From Paucimonas sp. (lineage in GTDB: Bacteria; Pseudomonadota; Gammaproteobacteria; Pseudomonadales; Pseudomonadaceae): a stretch of 64,000 nt of DNA. The notes below the pieces were generated by a model that made no database searches, had not been told where the DNA came from, and was given only the letters and a program-made list of their open reading frames with translations. The stretch's first letter is position 1; each line of letters starts with the position of its first letter. The position numbers were made by a program, and so were the translations under genes. The stretch covers positions 1 through 64,000 of the forward strand of contig JAIRVG010000061.1 of assembly GCA_031253995.1 (NCBI GenBank), in the 5' to 3' direction. Positions 50,789 to 59,810 of this stretch are shown in pieces.

Positions 50789-52077
50789 CAGAACCCAAAC
50801 ACCACCAACACCTGCCCATACACATTCCCCCCCGCCCCACCCAACTGGCTCCCGCCCTCCTCCGCCCCCCGCCGCGGCTTGTAATACCCCACCAACGGCA
50901 GCACCGACCAATGCTCGTCGATCGCCCATTCCGCATACAGATCCAGCTCCCGCGCATCCCGATCACCAAGGCCGCGGTCAATCGTGTCGAAGTCGTAGAA
51001 CAGCGCCCCGACATTGACGCTATCCGCCACCGCCGCCTTCACCCCGACATGCTGCACCCGCGTATTGCTGTTGAACGGCCCGGCATAGTTGGACGCAACC
51101 TCACCCTGGAACCAGGTCCCCAGCGCCCGGCCATTGCCGTAGAACAACGGGTCGTAGCCCTCGGAAAACCGGCTGTAGCGGTAGTTCACCACCGGCTTGC
51201 CCGGCAGTTGCGAGAAGGTCCAGCCGGCTTCCAGGTACCAGGCGCTTTCATTGCCGCCAGCCTTGCGCTCCCAGGCATGCTCCCCCGCCAGGAACAGGTC
51301 GCTAACCCCGGCATTACCCTGCCCGCGCACGCTGTAGAGCTTCATGCCCTTGCGCTCCGGGTAGAGGATGTCGGCCAGCGCCTCGTCGGTATCGGTGACC
51401 TTGATCGCCGTGAGACCTAGCGTGCCGGCTTCGGCGACATGCTCCAGGGTCGCGACACCCAGTTCAGGACTGGCCTGCGCCAGGTTGTCGGACTTGAGCC
51501 ACATCAGGTCGCCACGCCAGCCTTGCTCACCACCCCAGCGCAGAATCGCGGTCTGGTCGAAAGCCTTGCGCCCGGTGAGGTAGTAGGCACCACCCCGATT
51601 GACCTCGCCATCCAGCAGGCCCCGGCCGATATTCAGCGCGTCGCCGGAGATCAGGAAGCCATCGCCCACCACCACGTTCTGCCGCCCGCCGGAAATCTCG
51701 ACCATATCGGTCCGCCAGCCGAGGTAGGCATTTTCGATCTTCGTCGTACGTTCATCGCCAACGCTCCAGCCCGCCGCATCACCCTCGCCGAAACTGGCGC
51801 TGCTGACCCAGTCCAGGGCGCCGAACAGCTGACCCGGGCCAATACCACGGCGCTTGAACTCGACACCGTATTGCAGCGTGGCTTCCTGCCAATCGACACT
51901 GCCCGGCTCGCGCACGCCGGTCTGTGCATAACTTTCATCGCTGTGGAAAACCCCGACAGCGCCCTGCAGCCGGGCGGCGATTTCGGTGTCGGCGTCTTCG
52001 TACACCGTGACCGCGCCAGCCAGCGGCGAGAGCGTGAAGAGCAGGGTCAGGGATGCCTGTAGTTGTTGTTTTCGCAT
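50788..52077 (-). CDS. Alginate-export-type outer-membrane barrel protein
   Basis: 429 residues. Signal peptide (LAGAVTVYED) and a beta-barrel throughout, with alternating aromatic strands (DWVSSASFGEG, ENAYLGWRTDMVEISGGRQNVVVGDGFL) and a terminal Phe (VLVVFGF) required for outer-membrane assembly. The sequence fits the alginate export (AlgE-like) barrel family. Since it sits at the end of an amine-uptake cluster, it probably serves as the outer-membrane channel of that pathway and not in alginate secretion. Confidence 0.8.
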   Translation of the reverse strand: MRKQQLQASLTLLFTLSPLAGAVTVYEDADTEIAARLQGAVGVFHSDESYAQTGVREPGSVDWQEATLQYGVEFKRRGIGPGQLFGALDWVSSASFGEGDAAGWSVGDERTTKIENAYLGWRTDMVEISGGRQNVVVGDGFLISGDALNIGRGLLDGEVNRGGAYYLTGRKAFDQTAILRWGGEQGWRGDLMWLKSDNLAQASPELGVATLEHVAEAGTLGLTAIKVTDTDEALADILYPERKGMKLYSVRGQGNAGVSDLFLAGEHAWERKAGGNESAWYLEAGWTFSQLPGKPVVNYRYSRFSEGYDPLFYGNGRALGTWFQGEVASNYAGPFNSNTRVQHVGVKAAVADSVNVGALFYDFDTIDRGLGDRDARELDLYAEWAIDEHWSVLPLVGYYKPRRGAEEGGSQLGGAGGNVYGQVLVVFGF

Positions 52078-52095
52078 CGTCAGTCCTCGGAAAAG

Positions 52096-52485
52096 TCAGG
52101 CAGGAATTTCGCCTTCGGCGTACATGTCGGCGAGCACGCGCCAGGAGCCGTCGACCAGTCCCCAGACGAACAGGCTCTTCATCGAGAAGGCCTCGCCTGC
52201 CAGCGGCAGCACGCTCCAGGTCACCCAGGTGTAAGCCGCGCTGTCGCCCAGTGCGGTAAGGCGATCGATGCGGATCGAGGCGCCACGGGAGTCGTTGACC
52301 AATACCGCCAGCAACTCACGAAGCTGGGCAGTGCCGTGGTACAGGACGTCACTGCCGGCGCCGGCGATTTCGGTGGTTTCCGTGTACAGCTCACGCACGA
52401 TGGCGTCGCTGTCGCGGCGCTCCCAAAGCTGTTGCAACAGGTCGAGACGGGCTTGCAACGCGTTTTTCAGGGCAGCAGAAGGCAT
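52096..52485 (-). CDS. SnoaL/NTF2-like protein
   Basis: 129 residues with the cone-shaped NTF2 pattern: helical start LDLLQQLWERRDSDAIVRELYTE, central strands and the late VWGLVDGSWRVLADMYAE. Cytoplasmic; such proteins may act as small isomerases/hydrolases or as binding modules. Third gene of the minus-strand amine cluster, 42 nt after the oxidoreductase. Confidence 0.8.
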   Translation of the reverse strand: MPSAALKNALQARLDLLQQLWERRDSDAIVRELYTETTEIAGAGSDVLYHGTAQLRELLAVLVNDSRGASIRIDRLTALGDSAAYTWVTWSVLPLAGEAFSMKSLFVWGLVDGSWRVLADMYAEGEIPA

Positions 52486-52527
52486 GATCGAATCCTCTCG
52501 GTCGATGTAGGGGTGTTCTGTAGGAAA

Positions 52528-53829
52528 TCAGCGTCGGCCGTTGCGGTAACCGGCGAGCTGGTGGCTGACCTTGCCGAAGGTGCAGATCAGGTTGCGCAGG
52601 CGGTCCTTGGCCGGGATGGTCGTGCGCGGGATAGCGCTCATCACGTCCCAGTGCCGCGAACCACTGGTCATGCCGTCTGCCACCACCTGGCTGATGACAT
52701 GGCTGGGGGTGACGCCGAAGCCGGAATAGCCCTGCACGAAAAAGGCATTGGGCCTGCCCGGCAGCGTGCCGATCTGCGGGAACAGGTTGGCCGTGCACTC
52801 CATCGGCCCGCCCCAGGCCAGGTCGATGCACACCGGCTCCAGGTACGGGAACACCTTGAGCATCAGCTGGCGGTTCCAGTCCTTCAGGTCGTTGGGGATG
52901 TACTCCAGCAAGCGCGTGGCCGAGCCGAACAGCAGGCGGTTTTCGTTGGTCACCCGGTAGTACTCGATCACCGGGCGGATATCGCTGAAGGCCCCGCGGA
53001 TCGGGCTGATCTGCTGGATCAGCGCATCCGGCAGCGGTTCGGTGACCAGCTGGAAGGCGTAGGTGTTGACGATGCTCTTGTGCAGCTCGGGCTCCAGGCG
53101 GTCGAGAAAGGCACCGCAGGACCAGAGGATTTTCTTCGCCCGAACCGAGCCCTTGGCCGTGCGGATATGGATGGTGTCGCCGTAGGTCACTTCCAGCACC
53201 GGGGTGTTCTCGAAGATCCGGCCGCCCTGCTCCACCAGGGCCTTGGCCGAACCCAGCAGCATGTTCAGCGAATGCAGGTGGCCATTGCCCATGTGCTTGA
53301 GGGCGCAGCTGTACACATCGGAGCCGACGATGCCACGCACTTCGCTGCCTTCCAGATAGGCGATCTCGTGATTCGGGTTGAGCTGCCTGAACTCCTTTTC
53401 CCACGCTTGCAGCAGCTTGCCCTGACGCTTGTTGAAGCCGAGGTAGCCGTAGCCATGGCGGAAATCGGCGTCGATGCCGTACCTGGCGATGCGCGACTGG
53501 ATGATCGAGGAGCCGAGGTCGCTGATCTCGAAGACCGCCTTCAGGCCTTCGTCGCCGACGCTCTTGCGGATCTTTTCCAGGTCGTGGCCGATGCCGGCCA
53601 TGATGTGCCCGCCATTGCGGCCGGAGCCGCCGAAGCCGAGGTAGCGCGCTTCCAGCACGATGACATCGGTGACGCCGCGCTCGGCCAGTTCCAGGGCCGT
53701 ATTGACCCCGGAAAAGCCACCGCCGATGACCACGACTTCGGCTTCCAGGTCCTGTTCGAGGTCGGGAAACTTCAGGTCGTACTTGCGCGTGGCGGTGTAG
53801 TAGGTGGTGGGGGTTTCTACGGACAGCAT
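52528..53829 (-). CDS. FAD-dependent amine oxidase/dehydrogenase (DAO family, PuuB-like)
   Basis: 433 residues from MLSVETPTTYYTATRKY; the longer ORF overlaps the permease gene and is rejected. Rossmann FAD site VVVIGGGFSGVNTALELAERG near residue 32, then EARYLGFGGSGRNGGH (the typical PuuB/GlpD-like SGRNGG), and C-terminal GYSGFGVTPSHV. Oxidation of a primary or secondary amine to an aldehyde is the family reaction. It lies 4 nt after the permease gene. Confidence 0.88.
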   Translation of the reverse strand: MLSVETPTTYYTATRKYDLKFPDLEQDLEAEVVVIGGGFSGVNTALELAERGVTDVIVLEARYLGFGGSGRNGGHIMAGIGHDLEKIRKSVGDEGLKAVFEISDLGSSIIQSRIARYGIDADFRHGYGYLGFNKRQGKLLQAWEKEFRQLNPNHEIAYLEGSEVRGIVGSDVYSCALKHMGNGHLHSLNMLLGSAKALVEQGGRIFENTPVLEVTYGDTIHIRTAKGSVRAKKILWSCGAFLDRLEPELHKSIVNTYAFQLVTEPLPDALIQQISPIRGAFSDIRPVIEYYRVTNENRLLFGSATRLLEYIPNDLKDWNRQLMLKVFPYLEPVCIDLAWGGPMECTANLFPQIGTLPGRPNAFFVQGYSGFGVTPSHVISQVVADGMTSGSRHWDVMSAIPRTTIPAKDRLRNLICTFGKVSHQLAGYRNGRR

Positions 53830-53833
53830 GGGG

Positions 53834-55252
53834 TTACCTTGTTGTTGTCGGGTGGGGGATCGCTTTGCGGTCCTGTAGACGGCGAATGGTGTAAAGCACC
53901 AGGGACAACATGAGGATGCCGATGCCCGTGGCGACTTCCTTAAGGCCGCCATAGCCGGCAAGCTCCGCAGAGGCAGTGCCCACCACCACGACCACGCCGG
54001 TAAACAGGCTGAGCACCCAGGCCACCGCGATCCAGCCACGGCCCAGGCGCACCGGGCGCGGCAGGTCGGGCGCATCGCGGCGCAACAGGATGAAGCCGGA
54101 CAGCGCGAAGAAGATCGCCACCAGGTAGCCGATATTGGCGGTCACCAGCATCGCCAGCGGCGAGGACAGCAGGAAGATCATCGCCAGGTTCAGCACCACA
54201 GCGACGCTCATGCAGCGCCCCGGCACCTGGTGCTTGTTCAGGGTGCCCAGCTGGCGGATGGTCAGGCCTTCCAGGGCCATGCCGTAGAGCGCGCGGGAAC
54301 CGTCGGCCAGGGCCGCATTGAGGCCCATGAACAGGCCGACCAGCAGCGCGGCGATGAAGAAGTCGCTGAAGCCGTTGCCGACCACCGCGTTGAAGGCATC
54401 GATATAGAAACCGCTCGGATTGGCCAGCGCCGCCTCGCGGTCCACCAGCCCGCCAAGGCCGAAGGCCACGGCGGCGAAGACCAGCACCGTGTAGCTGCCA
54501 GACGTCAGCAGGGCCAGGCGCATGTCGCGCTGGCTACGGTATTCCGGGCCGAAGGCGGCGCACATCTCGGTGCCATAGGCGCTCCAGCTGACCAGGAACA
54601 GCCACACCAGCGCGGTGCGCCAGAAGGTCCAGTCCAGCACCAGCGGCTCGTCCAGGGCATGCTGGAAACGGGCGAAGCTCCAGCCCTCGCCGAACACCGG
54701 CGACACCGCCAGCACCAGGATCGGCACCAGCAACAACGCGCCCATGTACTTGGACACGGACGCTGCCATGTGCACGCCCAGGCGGTTGAACTGCCAGAAC
54801 AGCAGCAACAGGCCGGCACCGATCAGTTGCGGCAGCCCGACGCTGAGCGGGCCGAATTCATGGACCCAGCCCTGGCTGGCAAACCACTGCGCCTGGATCA
54901 GCGCACCGGTGCTGACGCTGACGATGGACAGCACCGCCGACCAGCCCAGCCAGTAGCCGAACGAGGCCAGCGGCCCGACCAGGGTGCAGCGCCGGCGCCA
55001 GCCCTCGGTGGCGATCATGGCGATGCCGCCGGGCTTGTCCGGGAACATTGCCGAGACTTCGAGGAAGATCCAGTTCTGGCAGGCGCCGATGGTGGCCGAG
55101 CCAACCCAGAGCGCCAGGGCGCCCACCGGGCCGAGCACGCCGAGGGCGAAGCCGAAGGAGGCGAAGATGGAGCCGGACACCGCCATCGACAGGGCGAAGG
55201 CATCGGTCCAGCGCAGGGTCTGCTGCAGGTGCTGGCTGTTGTTGTTATTCAT
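53834..55252 (-). CDS. APC-family amino-acid/amine permease
   Basis: 472 residues, twelve predicted membrane helices, beginning MNNNNSQHLQQTLRWTDAFALSMAV. The GFALGVLGPVGALALW and NWIFLEVSAMFPDKPGGIAMIA motifs are APC-superfamily features. First gene of the cluster, adjacent to the oxidoreductase and divergent from the regulator. Likely imports the amine or amino acid that the oxidoreductase consumes. Confidence 0.88.
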   Translation of the reverse strand: MNNNNSQHLQQTLRWTDAFALSMAVSGSIFASFGFALGVLGPVGALALWVGSATIGACQNWIFLEVSAMFPDKPGGIAMIATEGWRRRCTLVGPLASFGYWLGWSAVLSIVSVSTGALIQAQWFASQGWVHEFGPLSVGLPQLIGAGLLLLFWQFNRLGVHMAASVSKYMGALLLVPILVLAVSPVFGEGWSFARFQHALDEPLVLDWTFWRTALVWLFLVSWSAYGTEMCAAFGPEYRSQRDMRLALLTSGSYTVLVFAAVAFGLGGLVDREAALANPSGFYIDAFNAVVGNGFSDFFIAALLVGLFMGLNAALADGSRALYGMALEGLTIRQLGTLNKHQVPGRCMSVAVVLNLAMIFLLSSPLAMLVTANIGYLVAIFFALSGFILLRRDAPDLPRPVRLGRGWIAVAWVLSLFTGVVVVVGTASAELAGYGGLKEVATGIGILMLSLVLYTIRRLQDRKAIPHPTTTR

Positions 55253-55443
55253 GGCCGGGTACGCAGTGAGGGATACGAGCCCTGATCATCTGCCCTTCTC
55301 GCCCACGCCACCACGTCCTGCCGTGCCAGGCGCTTGCCTGGCCGTGCCACCGGTCAGCGAGCGACAAGGCACCTTGAAACAACAATTAACATGTTAGTAA
55401 ATTTGCTCACCACAAGAACAACATCTGCCGCCCGAGGTGAGCG

Positions 55444-56391
55444 ATGAATCATTCCTTGCAGCACGCCCATCTGTTCCGCGGTCGCGAAGGCTTCGAAGCC
55501 TGGCACGGCGATCTCGCCTCCAGTTGCGGCACCTTCCATGTCGAGCCCCCGCTCGACGAACGCATCACCCGTTTCCAGGGCGCCGTCACCGCGCTGGACA
55601 GCCGGCACAGCCATATCGAGGGCGCGCGCATCACCAGCAACTGCTCCCATGTGCACCGCTCGTTGCGGGACATCCGTGGCGACGACAAGGATTTCTTCTA
55701 CCTGGTGATGCAACTCGACGGCGAAGCCCTGATCGACCAGTGCGACCGCGAAACCCGCCTGACCCGTGGCGACCTGGTGCTGCTGGACGTGGCCCGGCCC
55801 AGCGACTTCCGCTTTCGTGGCCTGAGCGACCAGGTCTCGGTGATCCTGCCGCGCAGCGAGGTGCTGCTGCGCTTCAAGGAACAACGCCTGTGCCTCAACC
55901 AGCGGATCGAGGCGGGTTCGGCCATCGGGGCGATGAGTGCCATGCTGGTCCGGCAACTGACCCTCGACAGCCAGCTGTCCAGCCAGGAATCCCAGGCCGT
56001 GCTCGATGCGATCCTGGCCTTGCTTCGTCCGGTGCTGACTTCACAACCGAGCGAGGCAGCCCAGGTCGCGCCGTCCGTAGTGATGAACAAGGCCAAGGCC
56101 TTCATCGAGCATCACCTGGCGGATGAAACCCTCTGCCCGGAACGCATCGCGGCGGCCGCCGGCACTTCGGTGCGCAACCTGCACCGCCTGTTCGCCCTGG
56201 CCGACACCAGCGTCGGCCGCTACATCCTCCTGCGCCGCCTGCAGCGTTGCGCCGAAGCGATCCTGCAAAGCGAGCTGAAGATCACCCATATCGCGCTGAG
56301 CTGGGGGTTCAAGGAACTGAGTCATTTTTCCCGGGCGTTCAAGAGTGAGTTCGGGGTTTCGCCGAGTGCATACCGTGAGGTGCACGGGTGA
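55444..56391 (+). CDS. AraC-family regulator (FeaR-like)
   Basis: 315 residues. N-terminal AraC_binding_2 domain (VHRSLRDIRGDDKDFFYLVMQLDGEALID) and C-terminal double helix-turn-helix (CPERIAAAAGTSVRNLHRLF and THIALSWGFKELSHFSRAFKSEFGVSPSAYR). Divergent from the permease-oxidoreductase-porin operon with 191 nt between them, so it very likely controls that operon in response to its substrate. Confidence 0.9.
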   Translation: MNHSLQHAHLFRGREGFEAWHGDLASSCGTFHVEPPLDERITRFQGAVTALDSRHSHIEGARITSNCSHVHRSLRDIRGDDKDFFYLVMQLDGEALIDQCDRETRLTRGDLVLLDVARPSDFRFRGLSDQVSVILPRSEVLLRFKEQRLCLNQRIEAGSAIGAMSAMLVRQLTLDSQLSSQESQAVLDAILALLRPVLTSQPSEAAQVAPSVVMNKAKAFIEHHLADETLCPERIAAAAGTSVRNLHRLFALADTSVGRYILLRRLQRCAEAILQSELKITHIALSWGFKELSHFSRAFKSEFGVSPSAYREVHG

Positions 56392-56406
56392 AACCTGCCG
56401 GGCTCG

Positions 56407-56562
56407 CTACACCACCTTGCTCCCCTGACGGATCACCTTGAACACCGCCCGCGTTGCACGTGGCAGCGCGTGCTTGCCCCGGGCTGCCTCTCTGAAATGC
56501 GGCAGCTCTCCCCACAGGTCATGATCACCCACCAGGTAGAAGCGGTGCTTGGGCAGGTGTCA
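56407..56562 (-). pseudogene. Orphan 3' coding remnant
   Basis: About 50 in-frame codons end in TAG (56407-56409), reading FYLVGDHDLWGELPHFREAARG. A stop (TGA) closes the frame upstream and no start with a ribosome site is visible. The regular codon use suggests the 3' end of a once longer gene, but its identity is unknown. Confidence 0.3.
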
Positions 56563-56570
56563 CTTGGCTG

Positions 56571-57770
56571 TCAGTGACCAAAGGTACGAATGAACGGCCC
56601 GGCACTCTTTCTGATCGCTGTCACCACATGCCCTGCCCGCTCGCACAACTCCGGGAATCGGGCCAGCACACGCTCCAGGGCCGCCAGATGATTGCGGATA
56701 ACCTCGTCTGGTCGTTCCACGTTGCACTGAACGGCAAAGTCCAGTAATCCCTGCCGTGATGCGAACAACGATTTGTTGCCCGCCAGGTCCAATGCCAGCA
56801 CGTCTTCCGGAATGTAGGCAGTGGTATTGACGATGTCGTAGGCCGGCGCCAGACGGGCGTCACGCTGGGTCGGGTCCGAGTACAGCAAGCCAAAGTTCTT
56901 AAGATGGGCATCACCATTGCCGACGATGCAACTCAACGCGACACTGGCAAAAAGCTCCTGCAGCGAGTGCTGTTGATGCTGTGCCGGACAAAACAGCCGG
57001 ATCGCCTTGGCGATGGCTGCATAGCTCTTGCTGTATTTCTGCTCGGTGGAAAGCCCCATCAGCACGGCCATGTCCTCGAAGCCTATCGGGTTGAGTTGCT
57101 CATCACGGTCGAAGCGACGCATCACAAACAGCTTCCCGTTGTTCGAGAGATGAAATTCCGGCACCGTCAGCCCGGCTTCCTTTGCCACTGACATACAGAG
57201 GAATTCGTTGATCGCCAGACCAGGAAAATCGGCGCGGCCGCTCTTGATGATCAGATCGGAAGTCTTCGAGGTGAAGCGCTGCGTATTGTCCGAGATGTGT
57301 TCTGGAACCATTACCTTTGGCTGCACACCTGAAATGCCTGCCCGAAGGATGTAGCGGTCAACAAGGCCCGCAAAAATATCCTCGGCTCCATCCCAGGCAA
57401 GAATCTCCTCCAGGCGTTCACCCGGAAATCTCTGCCGCTCCAGCAGGTCATCGACGGCCTTCGAACTGACCGCAACCCGACCGATCGGTGCGCTACTGCC
57501 GGACAACGCCAGCAACAACATGGGATCGACGTTGACAAGTTTGGCCAGACGGTTACGCAACTGCTCCAGCACATAGCCTTCCGGCAGGTTCATCTGGAAG
57601 ACCGGGTGCAGGTCACGGCTTCGATACTCATCGAGCCTGATCGGCATCAACAGGCTGATGGCGGCACGGACATCAGCATCATCGTGATAACGGAACAGAT
57701 AATCTTCTGCACCGCTCAGGATGAGCCCGCTGCTCCCTTGAGGCGTAGTGACCTTCATCGACATGCTCAT
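56571..57770 (-). CDS. hipA: HipA-type serine/threonine kinase toxin
   Basis: 399 residues from the ATG overlapping the hipB stop (TGATG). N-terminal HipA coupling domain (HPVFQMNLPEGYVLEQL), then the kinase-like HipA core: ATP-loop region SGVQPKVMVP, DLIIKSGR, and catalytic loop GNGDAHLKNFGLLYSD. Family members phosphorylate aminoacyl-tRNA synthetases and cause persistence. Neutralised by HipB upstream. Slightly shorter than E. coli HipA but complete. Confidence 0.93.
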   Translation of the reverse strand: MSMSMKVTTPQGSSGLILSGAEDYLFRYHDDADVRAAISLLMPIRLDEYRSRDLHPVFQMNLPEGYVLEQLRNRLAKLVNVDPMLLLALSGSSAPIGRVAVSSKAVDDLLERQRFPGERLEEILAWDGAEDIFAGLVDRYILRAGISGVQPKVMVPEHISDNTQRFTSKTSDLIIKSGRADFPGLAINEFLCMSVAKEAGLTVPEFHLSNNGKLFVMRRFDRDEQLNPIGFEDMAVLMGLSTEQKYSKSYAAIAKAIRLFCPAQHQQHSLQELFASVALSCIVGNGDAHLKNFGLLYSDPTQRDARLAPAYDIVNTTAYIPEDVLALDLAGNKSLFASRQGLLDFAVQCNVERPDEVIRNHLAALERVLARFPELCERAGHVVTAIRKSAGPFIRTFGH

Positions 57771-58021
57771 CAATCGAACAACCCGTGAATTTCATCCAGT
57801 GTGGGCATGGCTGCCGGTATGACTTCCAGCTCGCAATCCAGCGCCGCCAGCACCTTTGCATAGGCAGACATGCCTACCGCCATGCTGCCCTTTTCGACAG
57901 CTATGACCTTTTGCCGGGTCAACCCGGCAAGCGAGGCGAGGTCGGCCTGGGTCAGACCACGATTCAATCGGCGCAGGCGGATCTTCTCTGCCAGACGTGT
58001 GACAAGCAGTGTGGCGTCCAT
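57770..58021 (-). CDS. hipB: HipB-type antitoxin (XRE family)
   Basis: 83 residues from the ATG of MDATLLVTRL. Helix-turn-helix GLTQADLASLAGLTRQKVIAVEKGS of the Cro/CI type and a short C-terminus ending in LDEIHGLFD. Coupled to hipA by TGATG. Two palindromes directly upstream are the likely operators. The ORF track's TTG extension runs into the operator and is rejected. Confidence 0.93.
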   Translation of the reverse strand: MDATLLVTRLAEKIRLRRLNRGLTQADLASLAGLTRQKVIAVEKGSMAVGMSAYAKVLAALDCELEVIPAAMPTLDEIHGLFD

Positions 58022-58067
58022 GTTATGTATACGTAACAAATTAGATTGAAAGTAACGTATACATAAC
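58022..58067. promoter_or_regulatory. Paired HipB operators
   Basis: GTTATGTATACGTAAC (58022-58037) and GTAACGTATACATAAC (58052-58067) are each palindromic, and one is nearly the inverted copy of the other, with 14 nt between them. They abut the hipB start, as expected for autoregulation. Confidence 0.8.
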
Positions 58068-58183
58068 TTTCATCAAAAGCCAGCAGGCACCGCCGAACGG
58101 CACGCAGTGGCTTGTGGGAGTTCACCCAGCCCTGCGGGGCTGCGCTGCCGCGCAGAGAACATGGATCGAGTGCTCGACGCGGA

Positions 58184-58291
58184 CCTTGTGGGAGCGGGTT
58201 CACCCGCGATGGCGATGGTGGATTCACCTCCGTAATCGCGGGTAAACCCGCTCCCACAAGGTCCCTGCTAAATCAATGAGTTATGTGTTGT
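58184..58291. repeat. REP palindrome, family B with conserved tail
   Basis: GTGGGAGCGGGTTCACCCGCGAT, GGCGATGGTGGATTCACCTCC, ATCGCGGGTAAACCCGCTCCCAC, then GGTCCCTGCTAAATCAATGAGTTATGTGTTG. Almost the same sequence as 40868-40975. A partial copy of one arm lies at 58112-58135. Confidence 0.9.
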
Positions 58292-58314
58292 TCCATGAAC
58301 TCATGAAAGAAACG

Positions 58315-58343
58315 AAAAAGGGGCCGCATAAGCGGCCCCTTTT
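58315..58343 (-). terminator. Terminator of the OprD-family porin gene
   Basis: On the minus strand AAAAGGGGCCGC-TTAT-GCGGCCCCTTTTTCG, directly downstream of the porin stop. Confidence 0.9.
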
Positions 58344-58358
58344 CGTACGGCATCAGGA

Positions 58359-59639
58359 TCAGAAGATGCTGATCGGGTACTCGACGAAGATACGGACTTC
58401 GTTGCCGTCGTCGTTGTACTTGGAAACACGGACGTTTTCCGAAGTGCGCAGCCAGGAGCTACGTACTTTCAGGCTCAGGTCCTTGGCAGGGCCTTCCTGA
58501 ACGACGTACTTGAACTGGTTGAAGATTTCGCGCTCGGTACCTTCGCCATTGCCGTTGGTGTTGATGTTGTCACCACGCACGTAAGCAACGTTGTAGGTCA
58601 GGCCCGGTACGCCGAAGGCGCCGAAGTCCAGACCGTAGGCAATCTGCCAGGAACGCTCGTCTTCAGCGTTGAAGTCGGACCAGTAGGAGTTGGCCAGGTA
58701 GATGGTCGAACCACCGTCACCAACGTCGCCGACATTCTGGTACGAGCCGTACAGGTAGCCAGTGCTGCCGGTGCTGCGCTGGTGAGCGATGGTCACCGAG
58801 TGAGGACCGAAGGCGTAGGTGGCCGCCAGGCTCCAGATGGTGTTGTCGTCGCCGCTCAGCTTGGCCTTCTGTACGTACTTCTTGTCGATGTCCGACTTGT
58901 AGCCGTTGAAGTCCAGGGTCAGGGACTGGTCGTTGGAGATAGCGTGTACGTAGTTGACGCCCAGGTAGTGCTTCTTCAGCACGTCTTCGACATCGGAGGT
59001 GTACAGCGAGGCGGTCAGGTTCGGCATGAACTTGTAGCTACCGCCGAAGACGTTGATCGACTTCAGGCCGCTGTCACGCTGCTCGGTGGACTTGCGCGCT
59101 TCGCGGGTGTAACGACCGGCGTTCAGCTCCAGGCCTTCGATTTCCTTGGAGTTGATCGAGGTGCCGGTGTAGCTTTCTGGCAGCAGGCGGGCGTCGTCGT
59201 ATTGCAGGACCGGCAGGGCCGGCATCTGGTCGCCGTACTTCAGCACGGTGTTGGAAACGCGGAACTTGATCGCTGCACCACCACGGGAGATGTCGTGCTG
59301 GGCGTTGCCGCTGTCGCCACGCTTGAAGAAGTCGATGCCGGGAGCATCGTTATGGCCAGTGCCGCCATCCAGACGCACGCCGTACAGGCCGAATGCGTCG
59401 ACGCCGACACCCACGGTGCCCTGGGTGAAGCCGGAGCTGAATTTACCGATGAAGCCCTGACCCCACATCATCTGGTCATTGTTGGTGTGCTTCTTGTCGC
59501 GGTTCATGTAGGCATTGCGCAGCAGCAGGGTGGCGCTGCTGTCTTCAACGAAGCCCTTGGAGGCTGCCTGATCGTTGGCCATTGCTTGGGTAGCGGCCAT
59601 GAGCCCCAGTGCGAGCAGACTGATCCGGGTTTTCAACAT
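58359..59639 (-). CDS. OprD-family outer-membrane porin
   Basis: 426 residues from MLKTRISLLALGLMAATQAMAND; the upstream codons in the track are dropped. Signal peptide cut at AMA-ND, then OprD features: KGFVEDSSATLLLRNAYMNRD, WGQGFIGKFSSGFTQGTVGVGVDAFG, and a barrel ending in IFVEYPISIF with terminal Phe. Forms an 18-stranded substrate-specific channel for carboxylates or basic amino acids; the substrate is not deducible. Confidence 0.94.
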   Translation of the reverse strand: MLKTRISLLALGLMAATQAMANDQAASKGFVEDSSATLLLRNAYMNRDKKHTNNDQMMWGQGFIGKFSSGFTQGTVGVGVDAFGLYGVRLDGGTGHNDAPGIDFFKRGDSGNAQHDISRGGAAIKFRVSNTVLKYGDQMPALPVLQYDDARLLPESYTGTSINSKEIEGLELNAGRYTREARKSTEQRDSGLKSINVFGGSYKFMPNLTASLYTSDVEDVLKKHYLGVNYVHAISNDQSLTLDFNGYKSDIDKKYVQKAKLSGDDNTIWSLAATYAFGPHSVTIAHQRSTGSTGYLYGSYQNVGDVGDGGSTIYLANSYWSDFNAEDERSWQIAYGLDFGAFGVPGLTYNVAYVRGDNINTNGNGEGTEREIFNQFKYVVQEGPAKDLSLKVRSSWLRTSENVRVSKYNDDGNEVRIFVEYPISIF

Positions 59640-59730
59640 CTTGTTTTCCTTATTACGTGATTTGATACGCGCTGCAGCCAAACGCCAGACCACGCCCCCT
59701 GCGTGGGTTGACGCTCACGGACTGAAAACA

Positions 59731-59766
59731 AAAGGCCCGCGTGCGAGTGATCGCAGCGGGCCTTTT
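59731..59766. terminator. Terminator hairpin in the porin leader
   Basis: AAAGGCCCGC-GTGCGAGTGATCGCA-GCGGGCCTTT with T-runs on both strands (TTTTGTTTTC on minus). It lies between the porin start and its candidate promoter, so transcription would have to pass it. Confidence 0.8.
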
Positions 59767-59810
59767 ATTATTTGAGTCTTGGCCGAAGGGCCTACAGGCG
59801 TAGGGGTCGA

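Noticed and set aside
52063-53913. 616-residue plus-strand ORF opposite the amine oxidase
   Set aside because: Shadow of a FAD enzyme with clear Rossmann motifs on the minus strand.
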